Assembly (NCBI GenBank): GCA_023436615.1
Contig: JAEZIO010000065.1
Span: 1-34,662, forward strand
Length of the DNA stretch: 34,662 nt
Direction of reading: 5' to 3'
DNA from: Pseudomonadota bacterium
Lineage (GTDB): Bacteria > Pseudomonadota > Alphaproteobacteria > Sphingomonadales > Sphingomonadaceae
Part shown: positions 10,377-18,129 of the stretch, in pieces
Layout of the letters: the number at the start of each line of letters is the position of its first letter
How positions within the stretch are numbered: position 1 is the first letter of the stretch
The notes under the pieces: generated by a model
What the model was told of the DNA's origin: nothing
Seen by the model: only the letters and a program-made list of their open reading frames with translations
Database searches by the model: none
Translations under genes and position numbers: made by a program

Positions 10377-11960
10377 TTACCGGTTCCGCAATTCCACACG
10401 CCTGAGCTTGCCGGTCGCGGTCTTCGGCAGTGAGTCGACGAACTCGATCTCGCGCGGATATTTGTACGGCGCGATCTGCTGCTTCGCGTGCGCCTTGAGC
10501 TTCTCCGCCAGCTCGTCGCTGGGCTCGGCATCCCTCGCGAGCACCACGAACGCTTTCACCTTCTGGCCCCGCTCGGGGCACGGCACGCCGATCACCGCGC
10601 ATTCGGCGACCGCGGGGTGTGAGAGCAAAGCATTCTCCACTTCGGGAGCGCCGATATTGTAGCCCGAGCTGACGATCATGTCGTCGTTGCGGGCGAGGTA
10701 CCAATAATAGCCGTCGGCATCGCGTCGGTAGGTGTCGCCGGTGACGTTCCAGCCGTCGACGACGTAATTCTTCTGCCGCTCGTCATCGAGATAGCGGCAG
10801 CCGGTCGGGCCCTTGATCGCGAGGCGGCCGACGCCCTCGTCCATCGGCTTTCCGTCGTCGTCGAGGACCGTCGCGATGTAGCCCGGCACGGCCTTGCCGG
10901 TCGCTCCCGGGCGGATTTCGTCGCCCGCGGCCGAGACGAAGATATGCATCATCTCGGTCGAGCCGATGCCGTCGGTGATCGCGATTCCGGTGCGGTCTTT
11001 CCACGCGCGCCAGGTCGCTTCGGGCAGATGCTCGCCTGCGGAGACGCAATAGCGCAGGGTCTTGAGCGCCTCGTCCAGTGCAGGCTGCGACAGCATCGCC
11101 TTGTAAGCCGTCGGCGCGGTGCCGAGGTGAGTGACCCCGAATTTCGCGATGGCGTCGAGCAATTTGTCGGGACCGCCCTGCTCTATTGTCGCGGCCGCGG
11201 CTCCGAACCGCCACGGGAACATCGGCGTGATCCCGAGCCCGAAGGTGAAGGCCATCGGCGCGCTGGTCAGGAAGACGTCGCCGGGCCTGGGCCCTACGAG
11301 GTGCTTGGCGAAGGTGTCGCACGGTGCCAGCACGTCGCGGTGGAACTGCACGCACCCCTTGGGGATGCCGGTCGTGCCGCTGGTGAAGGCGATGATGCAC
11401 GGGTCGTCGCGGCCGGTGTCGGCGGGCGGCAGCGGGTCGAGCGACGCGCAGCGCGTTTCCAGCTCCCCGCGTCCGTAGTCGCCGTCATATTTGATGACGT
11501 GCTTGACGAAATGGGTCTGGTCGACGGCCTGGCGGAAGTCGCCGATGAACCTGCTGTCGACCACCGCGTGGCTGATCTCAGCGCGCTCGATCACCGTCGC
11601 CATCTCGCCGGGGCGAAGCAAAGGCATGGTCGCGACGACGACTCCGCCCGCCTTCAGGACTCCGAGCCAGGCGGCGAACATCGTGAAGCTGTTGGGCCCG
11701 CGCAGGAACACGCGGTTGCCGGGGATCAGCCCCTCTCCCTCGACCAGCAGCCGCGCGATCCGCCCGCTGAAATCGTCGAGCTCGGCATAGGTCCAGCGGC
11801 CATGCTCATTAATCACAGCCAATGCGTCCGCCGTGCCGCCCTTGAGCAGTTCCCCAGCGCAGTTCAGCCGCTCAGGATATTGCACCTCCGGCAGGTCGAA
11901 GCGGAATTCCGGAAGCAGCTCCGGCGGTGGCAATCGGTCGCGGACGAAGCTGTCGTACAT
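10377..11960 (-). CDS. AMP-forming acyl/aryl-CoA ligase (benzoate/2-aminobenzoate-CoA ligase type)
   Basis: An ANL-superfamily adenylating enzyme of 527 residues that activates a carboxylic acid to its CoA thioester. The P-loop FTSGTTGIPKG lies at 192-202; the acceptor loop shows DGIGSTEMMH, then GWNVTGDTYRRDADGYYWYLARNDDM in the hinge region, and the C-terminal catalytic lysine is Lys518 in KTATGKLRR. The N terminus (RDRLPPPELLPEF, LNCAGELL) and DGIGSTEMMHIF resemble benzoate- and 2-aminobenzoate-CoA ligases rather than long-chain fatty acid ligases; this is from memory of the family. It lies two bases downstream of the RidA-like gene in an operon of acyl-CoA enzymes. The substrate is unproven; an aromatic or branched short acid is my best inference. 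Confidence 0.87.
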   Translation of the reverse strand: MYDSFVRDRLPPPELLPEFRFDLPEVQYPERLNCAGELLKGGTADALAVINEHGRWTYAELDDFSGRIARLLVEGEGLIPGNRVFLRGPNSFTMFAAWLGVLKAGGVVVATMPLLRPGEMATVIERAEISHAVVDSRFIGDFRQAVDQTHFVKHVIKYDGDYGRGELETRCASLDPLPPADTGRDDPCIIAFTSGTTGIPKGCVQFHRDVLAPCDTFAKHLVGPRPGDVFLTSAPMAFTFGLGITPMFPWRFGAAAATIEQGGPDKLLDAIAKFGVTHLGTAPTAYKAMLSQPALDEALKTLRYCVSAGEHLPEATWRAWKDRTGIAITDGIGSTEMMHIFVSAAGDEIRPGATGKAVPGYIATVLDDDGKPMDEGVGRLAIKGPTGCRYLDDERQKNYVVDGWNVTGDTYRRDADGYYWYLARNDDMIVSSGYNIGAPEVENALLSHPAVAECAVIGVPCPERGQKVKAFVVLARDAEPSDELAEKLKAHAKQQIAPYKYPREIEFVDSLPKTATGKLRRVELRNR

Positions 11961-11962
11961 CG

Positions 11963-12355
11963 TCAGTCAGGCACCACCGCGGTGGTTTCGATCTCGACCT
12001 TGGCCGCGCCTTCGACGAGCCCCTTCACCTCGACCAGCGCCATAGCTGGGTAGTTTGCGCCCATGATTTCGCGCCACGCGGTACCCATCTCGTCGCGCGA
12101 ATTGAGATATTCGCTTCGGTCGGTCACGTAGCACGTGATCCGCACCACATGCTCCGGACCGGCGCCGTCCTCGGCGAGGATTGCCAGCGTGTTGCGCAGC
12201 GCCTGCGCGAACTGGCCGTGCAACGTATAGTCGGGGAACATCTCCCGCTCGTCCCAGCCGACGATCCCCGCCGTGAAGATCATCCGTCCCCGCGCCGAGA
12301 TTCCGTTCGAATAGCCCTTGGGCCGCGGCCAGCCGGCCGGTTGAAGCACCTTCAT
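11963..12355 (-). CDS. RidA/YjgF/UK114 family protein lacking the canonical arginine
   Basis: A 130-residue member of the Rid family, which in its classic form hydrolyses reactive enamine/imine intermediates. Family features: an N-terminal PKGYSNGI block, FTAGIVGWD, QALRNTLAILAEDGAGPEHVVRITCYVTD and the C-terminal VEVKGLVEGAAKVEIETTAVV. Where E. coli RidA has PARSCVEV with the substrate-binding Arg105, this protein has PAMALVEV, a methionine at position 105, so deaminase activity on 2-aminoacrylate is doubtful. The start at 12355 overlaps the acyl-CoA dehydrogenase stop (ATGA). Such proteins are frequent in aromatic and aminobenzoate catabolic operons; its role here may be hydrolysis or isomerisation of a pathway intermediate (inference). 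Confidence 0.9.
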   Translation of the reverse strand: MKVLQPAGWPRPKGYSNGISARGRMIFTAGIVGWDEREMFPDYTLHGQFAQALRNTLAILAEDGAGPEHVVRITCYVTDRSEYLNSRDEMGTAWREIMGANYPAMALVEVKGLVEGAAKVEIETTAVVPD

Positions 12356-13497
12356 CTGCCCGTCCCCTTGAGCAAATCGCGCGCGATGATCTGCCGCTGC
12401 ACTTCGCTCGCGCCTTCGTAGATGCGCAGCGCGCGTATGTCGCGGTACAGCTCCTCGACCTTGACGCCGCGCGTTACCCCGGCGCCGCCGTGCATCTGCA
12501 CCGACGCGTCGATGACCTGCTGCGCCGATTCCGTGGCGTGGAGCTTGGCCATTGCCGCCGCGCGCCGATTGTCCACGCCGCCCTCGTCCTGCTGCCACGC
12601 CGCGCGGTAGACCAGCAGCGCGGATGCATCGACTCCAACCCCCATGTCGGCGAGCCTCGCCTGCGTGACCGGATTGTCCGCGAGCGTAGCGGTGCCGAGC
12701 CTGCGGCTTTTGGCGAAGCCAAGTGCTTCATCGAGCGCGCGCCGCGCAAATCCGAGCGCGGCCGCGCCGACCGTGACGCGGAACAGGTTCAGGGTTTCCA
12801 TGCCCACCCGGAAGCCTTCGCCGGGTTCGCCTACCAGCGCATCGGCGGGAATGCGGACATTGTCGTAGACGAGGCGCGCGAGCGGGTGCGGAGCAATGAC
12901 ATCGATCCGCTCCGCGATGCGCAACGCCTCGGCGGGAACGATGAAGGCGGACAGGCCGCGCGCGCCCTCGCCTTCACCCGTGCGCGCGAAGGTCAGGTAG
13001 AAATCGGCGATTCCCCCATTCGAAATGTACGTCTTCTCGCCGACGAGGACCCACTCGCCGCCGTCGTTCATGGCCGACGTCTGGATGTTGGCCGCGTCGG
13101 ACCCGCATTCCGGCTCGGTCATCGCGAAGGCCGCAATGGCCTCGCCGCTTGCAATCCTGGGAAGCCAGTCGCGCTTCTGCTCGACGGTTCCGAACAGGCT
13201 GATGGCGCCCGAGCCGAGCCCCTGCATGGCGAAGGCGAAATCCGCGAGCGCCGAATGGTAGGCCAGGGTTTCGCGCGCGATCGCGAGGCTGCGAACGTCG
13301 GGACGCCGGTCCCCGTCGGATACGCAAAGCTTCAGCAATCCAGCGGAGCCGAGCCCACGAACCAGCGTCCGGCAATCTTCGTCGAGGTCGCCGCTCGCCT
13401 GCGGGAGCTTTGTCTCGCACCAGCGCTGGAGCTTGTCCGCGAGCTCGCGGTGCCTCGGCTCGAAGAAAGGCCAAGAGAGGAAGCTCCGGTCAGCCAT
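12352..13497 (-). CDS. acyl-CoA dehydrogenase
   Basis: A FAD enzyme that introduces an alpha-beta double bond in an acyl-CoA and hands electrons to ETF. 381 residues, normal length. The family signature FAMTEPECGSDAANI lies at about 124-138; further blocks are YISNGGIADFYLTFART, LGFARRALDEALGFAKSR and QMHGGAGVTRGVKVEELYRDIRALRIYEGASEVQRQIIAR. The catalytic base should be Glu361 in IYEGASE, as in medium-chain dehydrogenase. It overlaps the crotonase gene upstream by one base (TGATG) and the RidA-like gene downstream by four. The substrate is unknown; in this operon it probably acts on a CoA ester made by the neighbouring ligase. Confidence 0.94.
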   Translation of the reverse strand: MADRSFLSWPFFEPRHRELADKLQRWCETKLPQASGDLDEDCRTLVRGLGSAGLLKLCVSDGDRRPDVRSLAIARETLAYHSALADFAFAMQGLGSGAISLFGTVEQKRDWLPRIASGEAIAAFAMTEPECGSDAANIQTSAMNDGGEWVLVGEKTYISNGGIADFYLTFARTGEGEGARGLSAFIVPAEALRIAERIDVIAPHPLARLVYDNVRIPADALVGEPGEGFRVGMETLNLFRVTVGAAALGFARRALDEALGFAKSRRLGTATLADNPVTQARLADMGVGVDASALLVYRAAWQQDEGGVDNRRAAAMAKLHATESAQQVIDASVQMHGGAGVTRGVKVEELYRDIRALRIYEGASEVQRQIIARDLLKGTGR

Positions 13498-14306
13498 CAG
13501 TCCCCCTGAAACACCGGCTTCTGCTTGTTCGCAAACGCCTCATAGGCGCGCTTGAAGTCGTTGGTCTGCATGCACTCGGCTTGCGCCTGCGCTTCCATTT
13601 CGATCGCCTGATCGATGGGCACGTGCCATTCCGCGTCGAGCTGCTTCTTCGTGACCGCATGCGCAAGTGTAGGCCCGCGCGCGAGAGTCGCCGCCAGCGC
13701 CTGTGCGTCCGCCAGCACGGAGTCGCTGAGCCGGTTCCAGAAGCCCCAGGCAAAGCCTTCGTCGGCGCTCATGCTTCGGCCCGTGAACAGCAACTCCGCC
13801 GCGCGGCCGTGGCCGATGATCCGCGGCAGGATCGCGCAGGCGCCCATGTCGGCCCCCGACAGCCCGACGCGCGTGAACAGGAACGCCGTCTTCGCGTCGG
13901 GCGCGGCAAACCTGAGGTCGCTGGCCATCGCCAGGATCGCTCCCGCGCCCGCGCACACGCCTTCGACCGCCGCAACGATCGGCTGCGGGCACGCGCGCAT
14001 GGCGCGAACCAGGTCGCCGGTCATGCGCGTGAAGTCGAGCAGCCCGTCGCGGTCCATTTCGGTAAGCGGGCCGATGATCTCATGAACGTCGCCGCCGGAG
14101 CAGAAATTGCCGCCCGCGCCGCTTATCACGACCGCTTTTACGTCGCGCACGCGCACCAGCGCATGGAAGGTGTTGCGAAGCTCGTCGTAGCTTTCGAAGG
14201 TCAGCGGGTTCTTCCGCTCGGGCCGATTGAGCGTAATCGTCGCGACGCCGTCGGCGAAATCCCACAGGAAGTGCGTCGGCGAGAACCCCGCCGCGTCCAG
14301 GTTCAT
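13497..14306 (-). CDS. enoyl-CoA hydratase/isomerase family protein with atypical active site
   Basis: A crotonase-fold protein, 269 residues. Fold markers are present: VATITLNRPERKNPLT near the N terminus, the oxyanion-hole segments NFCSGGDV (about 67-74) and VCAGAGAILAMASDLRFA (117-134), and ILPRIIGHGRAAELLFTGRSMSADEG. Alignment by eye to rat enoyl-CoA hydratase puts Ile124 and Phe144 where the two catalytic glutamates (144 and 164) belong; Asp153 in GADMGA is the nearest acidic residue. It is therefore probably an isomerase, hydrolase or other crotonase variant rather than a classical hydratase. The start at 14306 is set by the ATGA overlap with the SDR stop; the open frame runs on upstream inside the SDR gene. 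Confidence 0.88.
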   Translation of the reverse strand: MNLDAAGFSPTHFLWDFADGVATITLNRPERKNPLTFESYDELRNTFHALVRVRDVKAVVISGAGGNFCSGGDVHEIIGPLTEMDRDGLLDFTRMTGDLVRAMRACPQPIVAAVEGVCAGAGAILAMASDLRFAAPDAKTAFLFTRVGLSGADMGACAILPRIIGHGRAAELLFTGRSMSADEGFAWGFWNRLSDSVLADAQALAATLARGPTLAHAVTKKQLDAEWHVPIDQAIEMEAQAQAECMQTNDFKRAYEAFANKQKPVFQGD

Positions 14307-15067
14307 GCGCTCGTGCCGCCATCGATCGTGATCGCCGCGCCGTTGATGTCGCGCGATAGCGGCAGGCACAGCATCAGGATGATGTTGGCGATCGCTTCCG
14401 GATCGACGAGCCGCGCGCTGGCATTCATGTTGGTGATTGCAGAGCGCGCTTCGTTCGCGCTGCGGCCGGTGATTTCCGACACCCGGGCGACGGACTGGTC
14501 CGTCATCGGCGTGTCGACGTAGCCCGGGCAGACGGCGTTCACCGTGAGGTTCGTCTTCGCATATTCGGCCGCGAGCGAGCGGCTGAGGCCAAGCAGCCCG
14601 TGCTTCGAAGCCGCATAATGCGCCGCGTAGGGCACCCCTCGCAGGCTGGCGACCGATGCAACAAAAACCAGCCGGCCGCTTTCGCTCTTGAGCAGGTCGG
14701 CGATGGCGGCGCGCGAGCATTCGAACGCCGCGGTGAGGTTCACCGAGATGATCCTGTCCCAGCTATCCCGGCTCATCTTGTGGAACGGCGCGCTCTCGGC
14801 GATCCCGGCATTGACGACCAGCATTTCGATCGGCCCGTTGATCGCGCGCGCTTCGTCGAACGCGTTGGCGATCTGATCGGCCTGGGTAACGTCGCACGAG
14901 ACCGCATAGCCGCCGAGGCGCTTCGCGGTTTGCTGCAGCGGCTCGAGCCGGCGGCCCAGCAGCGAGACTTTGGCCCCCGCGCCAGCCAGAGACTCTGCCG
15001 CGGCCGCGCCGATGCCCGATCCTCCGCCGGTGATCAGCGCGTGGCGACCTTGGAGCGCGTTGGCCAT
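14303..15067 (-). CDS. SDR family NAD(P)-dependent oxidoreductase
   Basis: A classical short-chain dehydrogenase, 254 residues. The cofactor loop TGGGSGIG lies at 13-20, NAG at 86-88, and the catalytic set is Ser138, Tyr151 and Lys155 (YAASK). ASN-type proton relay is likely from SVNLTAAFE. C-terminal PGYVDTPM and AAITIDGGTSA are typical. The residue after the second strand (GRRLEPL) suggests possible NADP(H) preference, but this is weak. It is the first gene of the six-gene minus-strand operon and probably oxidises a 3-hydroxyacyl-CoA or a ring hydroxyl. It diverges from the amidotransferase gene across only 45 bases, so the two promoters must be close or overlapping. The start at 15067 gives the family length; the frame continues open upstream without similarity. 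Confidence 0.93.
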   Translation of the reverse strand: MANALQGRHALITGGGSGIGAAAAESLAGAGAKVSLLGRRLEPLQQTAKRLGGYAVSCDVTQADQIANAFDEARAINGPIEMLVVNAGIAESAPFHKMSRDSWDRIISVNLTAAFECSRAAIADLLKSESGRLVFVASVASLRGVPYAAHYAASKHGLLGLSRSLAAEYAKTNLTVNAVCPGYVDTPMTDQSVARVSEITGRSANEARSAITNMNASARLVDPEAIANIILMLCLPLSRDINGAAITIDGGTSA

Positions 15068-15112
15068 GCGTCGAGCTTGGCCGAACGGCAATGAGGTGGC
15101 AAGGCGGCCGCG

Positions 15113-15799
15113 ATGAAGATCGCAGTGCTTGAGACCGGCGTCCCGCCCGCCCCGCTCGCCGACAGGTTCGGCTCCTACACTGACATGTTCGCCGACCTTC
15201 TGGGTCCGGCGTTCGAACTGGACACGTTCGACGTCCAGTCCGGCCAACTGCCGGCGGCCGGCGATCATGGCGCCTATCTCCTGACCGGCTCCCCGGCCGG
15301 CGTTTACGACCCGCTCCCCTGGATTGGGCCGCTGCTCGACTTCATCCGTTCGGAGGGCGACGCCAAGATGATCGGCGTCTGCTTCGGGCACCAGGCGATG
15401 GCGGAGGCCCTCGGCGGTAAGGTCGTGAAATCCGAGAAAGGCTGGGGAACCGGCCTTCACCGATACGATGTCGTTCATCCGCAGCCATGGACCAACGGCG
15501 AGCGCCGGATCGCCATCCCGGCGTCGCACCAGGACCAGGTCGTGGAGCAGCCGCCCAACACGCAGGTCGTGGCGCGGTCCGAGTTCACGCCATTCGCCGC
15601 GCTCGCCTGGAGCGACAGGCCGGCGATAAGCTTCCAGTTCCATCCTGAATTTTCGCCGGATTACGCGAAAGCCCTCATCGAGAAGCGCTATGACCGCGTC
15701 AACGAACCGGACGCTGCGATTGCCTCGCTCGACGCTCCGAACGACAGTGCGAAGGTCGGCGACTGGATCAGGAAATTCCTCACGGAGACGAACCAATGA
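15113..15799 (+). CDS. type 1 glutamine amidotransferase-like protein
   Basis: A stand-alone class I GATase-fold protein, 228 residues. The nucleophile motif is GVCFGHQAMAEALGG with Cys90, and the partner motif FQFHPEFSPDYA supplies His177 and Glu179. GMP-synthase-like proteins of this type hydrolyse glutamine or a gamma-glutamyl amide. The stop overlaps the start of the glutathione-dependent formaldehyde dehydrogenase gene (ATGA), so it is the first gene of that operon. Because glutathione is itself a gamma-glutamyl peptide, activity on a gamma-glutamyl or glutathione-related compound is an attractive but unproven idea. No synthase domain partner lies in the window. Confidence 0.88.
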   Translation: MKIAVLETGVPPAPLADRFGSYTDMFADLLGPAFELDTFDVQSGQLPAAGDHGAYLLTGSPAGVYDPLPWIGPLLDFIRSEGDAKMIGVCFGHQAMAEALGGKVVKSEKGWGTGLHRYDVVHPQPWTNGERRIAIPASHQDQVVEQPPNTQVVARSEFTPFAALAWSDRPAISFQFHPEFSPDYAKALIEKRYDRVNEPDAAIASLDAPNDSAKVGDWIRKFLTETNQ

Positions 15800-16908
15800 A
15801 GACCCGCGCAGCAGTCGCGTTCGAGGCGAAGAAGCCGCTGGAAATCGTCGAGATAGACCTCGACGGGCCAAAGGCCGGAGAGGTCCTGGTCGAGATCATG
15901 GCGACGGGCATCTGCCATACCGACGCCTACACGCTCGACGGACTCGACAGCGAGGGCATCTTCCCGTCGATCCTCGGTCACGAGGGCGCGGGCGTGGTCC
16001 GCGAGGTGGGTCCGGGCGTCACCAGCGTGAAGCCGGGCGACCATGTGATACCGCTGTACACGCCGGAATGCGGCAAGTGTAAATCGTGCCTGAGCGGGAA
16101 AACGAATCTTTGCACCGCGATCCGCGCGACGCAGGGCAAGGGCGTCATGCCGGACGGCACGAGCCGCTTCAGCTACAAGGGCGAGACGATCTTCCATTAC
16201 ATGGGCTGCTCGACCTTCTCCAACTTTACCGTGCTCCCCGAGATCGCGGTCGCGAAGATCCGCGACGATGCCCCGTTCCAGACAAGCTGCTACATCGGCT
16301 GCGGAGTGACGACGGGCGTCGGCGCGGTCATCAACACCGCTAAGGTCGAGCCGGGCGCCAACGTCGTCGTGTTCGGCCTCGGCGGCATTGGCCTAAACGT
16401 GATCCAGGGCGCGAAGCTCGTGGGAGCGAACCGCATCGTCGGCGTCGACATCAACACCGACAAAGAGGGCTGGGGCCGCAAGTTCGGGATGACCGACTTC
16501 ATCGATGCCAGCGGCAAGGACCGCGCGACGATCATCGAGGAGGTGGTGGCGCTAACCGACGGCGGGGCGGACTACAGTTTCGACTGCACCGGGAACACCG
16601 AAGTGATGCGGACCGCGCTCGAATGCTGCCATCGCGGCTGGGGCACCAGCATCATCATCGGCGTGGCCGAAGCGGCGAAGGAGATATCGACGCGGCCGTT
16701 CCAGCTGGTCACCGGCCGCAACTGGCGTGGCACCGCGTTCGGCGGCGCCAAGGGCCGAACGGACGTCCCGAAGATCGTCGACTGGTACATGGACGGGAAG
16801 ATCGAGATCGACCCGATGATCACGCACGTGCTCGAGCTCGAGGATATCAACAAGGGCTTCGATCTGATGCACGCCGGCGAGAGCATTCGCTCCGTCGTGG
16901 TCTACTGA
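15796..16908 (+). CDS. S-(hydroxymethyl)glutathione dehydrogenase / class III alcohol dehydrogenase
   Basis: A zinc- and NAD-dependent enzyme that oxidises the formaldehyde-glutathione adduct to S-formylglutathione (FrmA/AdhC type). 370 residues, exactly the family length. Catalytic zinc ligands: Cys40 in GICHTDAYTLDG and His62 in ILGHEGAG, with a third Cys in the SCYIGCGVTTG region. Structural zinc cysteines are 92, 95, 98 and 106 (ECGKCKSCLSGKTNLC). The NAD fold shows VVVFGLGGIGLNVIQGAKLVGA. It overlaps the upstream amidotransferase gene and is followed after 13 bases by the VOC gene, with AGGAGG about 5 bases before that ATG. Nitrosoglutathione reduction is a known second activity of this class. 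Confidence 0.96.
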   Translation: MKTRAAVAFEAKKPLEIVEIDLDGPKAGEVLVEIMATGICHTDAYTLDGLDSEGIFPSILGHEGAGVVREVGPGVTSVKPGDHVIPLYTPECGKCKSCLSGKTNLCTAIRATQGKGVMPDGTSRFSYKGETIFHYMGCSTFSNFTVLPEIAVAKIRDDAPFQTSCYIGCGVTTGVGAVINTAKVEPGANVVVFGLGGIGLNVIQGAKLVGANRIVGVDINTDKEGWGRKFGMTDFIDASGKDRATIIEEVVALTDGGADYSFDCTGNTEVMRTALECCHRGWGTSIIIGVAEAAKEISTRPFQLVTGRNWRGTAFGGAKGRTDVPKIVDWYMDGKIEIDPMITHVLELEDINKGFDLMHAGESIRSVVVY

Positions 16909-16921
16909 CGAGGAGGCGGGA

Positions 16922-17293
16922 ATGTTCAGCCACGTGATGGTCGGATCGAACGACCTCGAGCGGTCCAAGCAGTTCTACGACGCTTTGTTCGGAAAGCCCG
17001 CAAGAAGCGACGACAAGGGGCGCCTCAGCTACGGCCGCCGAGGTGCAGTCTTCATGGTGAGCGCTCCCATCGACGGCCAGCCGGCGTGCCACGCAAACGG
17101 CGGCACGATCGGCTTCGCCTTCGACAGTCCGGACGAGGTCGACGCGTGGCATCGGACCGGCGTCGACGCCGGTGGGACGGCGATCGAGGACCCGCCTGGC
17201 TGGCGCGAGAACGCGTTCGGCAGGCTTTATCTCGCGTATCTGCGGGATCCGGACGGCAACAAGTTGTGCGGCCTCCACCGGCTGCAGCAATGA
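16922..17293 (+). CDS. VOC (glyoxalase/dioxygenase fold) family protein
   Basis: A 123-residue vicinal oxygen chelate protein beginning MFSHVMVGSNDLERSKQFYDALFG and ending in YLAYLRDPDGNKLCGLHRL, the two halves of a VOC beta-alpha repeat. The early His (residue 4) and C-terminal segment are where metal ligands usually lie, but I cannot confirm a full ligand set. A good ribosome site (AGGAGG) precedes the ATG. It sits between the formaldehyde dehydrogenase gene and the formylglutathione hydrolase gene, overlapping the latter by four bases. This invites a role in glutathione-adduct chemistry, perhaps formation or capture of hydroxymethyl-glutathione; that is inference from position only. Confidence 0.9.
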   Translation: MFSHVMVGSNDLERSKQFYDALFGKPARSDDKGRLSYGRRGAVFMVSAPIDGQPACHANGGTIGFAFDSPDEVDAWHRTGVDAGGTAIEDPPGWRENAFGRLYLAYLRDPDGNKLCGLHRLQQ

Positions 17294-18129
17294 CTGTCGA
17301 AACCGTTTCGAACAAGTCGCACGGCGGGCGACAGCTCGTCGTGAAGCACGCATCGCGCGCCACCTCGACGGACATGACCTTCTCCATCTTCCTGCCGCCG
17401 CAAGCGGAATCCGGCCAGCCCCTGCCGGTCGTCTGGTATCTTTCCGGCCTCACGTGCACCCATGCCAACGTCACGGAAAAGGGCGAGTACCGCGCCGCCT
17501 GCGCCGAGCTCGGCCTGATCTTCGTCGCGCCCGACACGAGCCCGCGCGGCGACGGTGTCCCAGACGCCGACGGCTATGATTTCGGCAAGGGCGCCGGCTT
17601 CTACGTCGACGCGACCGAACAGCCCTGGTCGGCCAACTACCGAATGTGGAGCTATATGACCGACGAGCTTCCGGCCTTGGTCGCCGCGGAGTTCCCGGTG
17701 GACATGGAGCGGCAAGCCATCACCGGCCATTCGATGGGAGGCCACGGGGCGCTCACCGTCGCGCTTCGAAGTCCCGAGCGCTTCCGTAGCGTTTCCGCAT
17801 TCTCGCCTATCGTCGCTCCGTCCCAGGTCCCGTGGGGAGAGAAGGCGCTTGGCGGCTATCTCGGCGACGATCGATCCGCGTGGCGCAAGCATGATGCCGT
17901 CGCCTTGATCGAAGACGGAGCGAGCGTGTCCGAGATTCTTGTCGACGTCGGAACGGCCGACCAATTCCTCGAGCAGGAACTTCGACCGGAACTGCTGGAG
18001 CGCGCCTGCGCCGGAGCCGGGATCGCGCTGACTCTCCGCCGACAGGCGGGCTACGACCACAGCTATTATTTCATCTCGACCTTCATGGCCGACCATCTGC
18101 GCTGGCATTCGGAGCGGCTCAAGCGGTGA
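17290..18129 (+). CDS. S-formylglutathione hydrolase
   Basis: A serine hydrolase (FghA/FrmB type) that splits S-formylglutathione into formate and glutathione, completing glutathione-dependent formaldehyde oxidation begun by the dehydrogenase two genes upstream. 279 residues, family length. The nucleophile elbow GHSMGGHGAL gives Ser148; VDVGTADQFL and GYDHSYYFI hold the expected Asp and His. WYLSGLTCTHANVTEKGEYR and VAPDTSPRGDGV are strongly characteristic of the family. The start at 17290 is chosen from the ATGA overlap with the VOC gene and family length; the frame is open further upstream. The stop overlaps the GTG of the following membrane protein. Confidence 0.95.
   Translation: MTVETVSNKSHGGRQLVVKHASRATSTDMTFSIFLPPQAESGQPLPVVWYLSGLTCTHANVTEKGEYRAACAELGLIFVAPDTSPRGDGVPDADGYDFGKGAGFYVDATEQPWSANYRMWSYMTDELPALVAAEFPVDMERQAITGHSMGGHGALTVALRSPERFRSVSAFSPIVAPSQVPWGEKALGGYLGDDRSAWRKHDAVALIEDGASVSEILVDVGTADQFLEQELRPELLERACAGAGIALTLRRQAGYDHSYYFISTFMADHLRWHSERLKR

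Noticed and set aside
15068..15871. N-terminal extension of the SDR frame into the amidotransferase gene
   Set aside because: The SDR family starts at 15067 just before its cofactor-binding loop; the extension is the antisense of a gene with its own Cys/His/Glu motifs.
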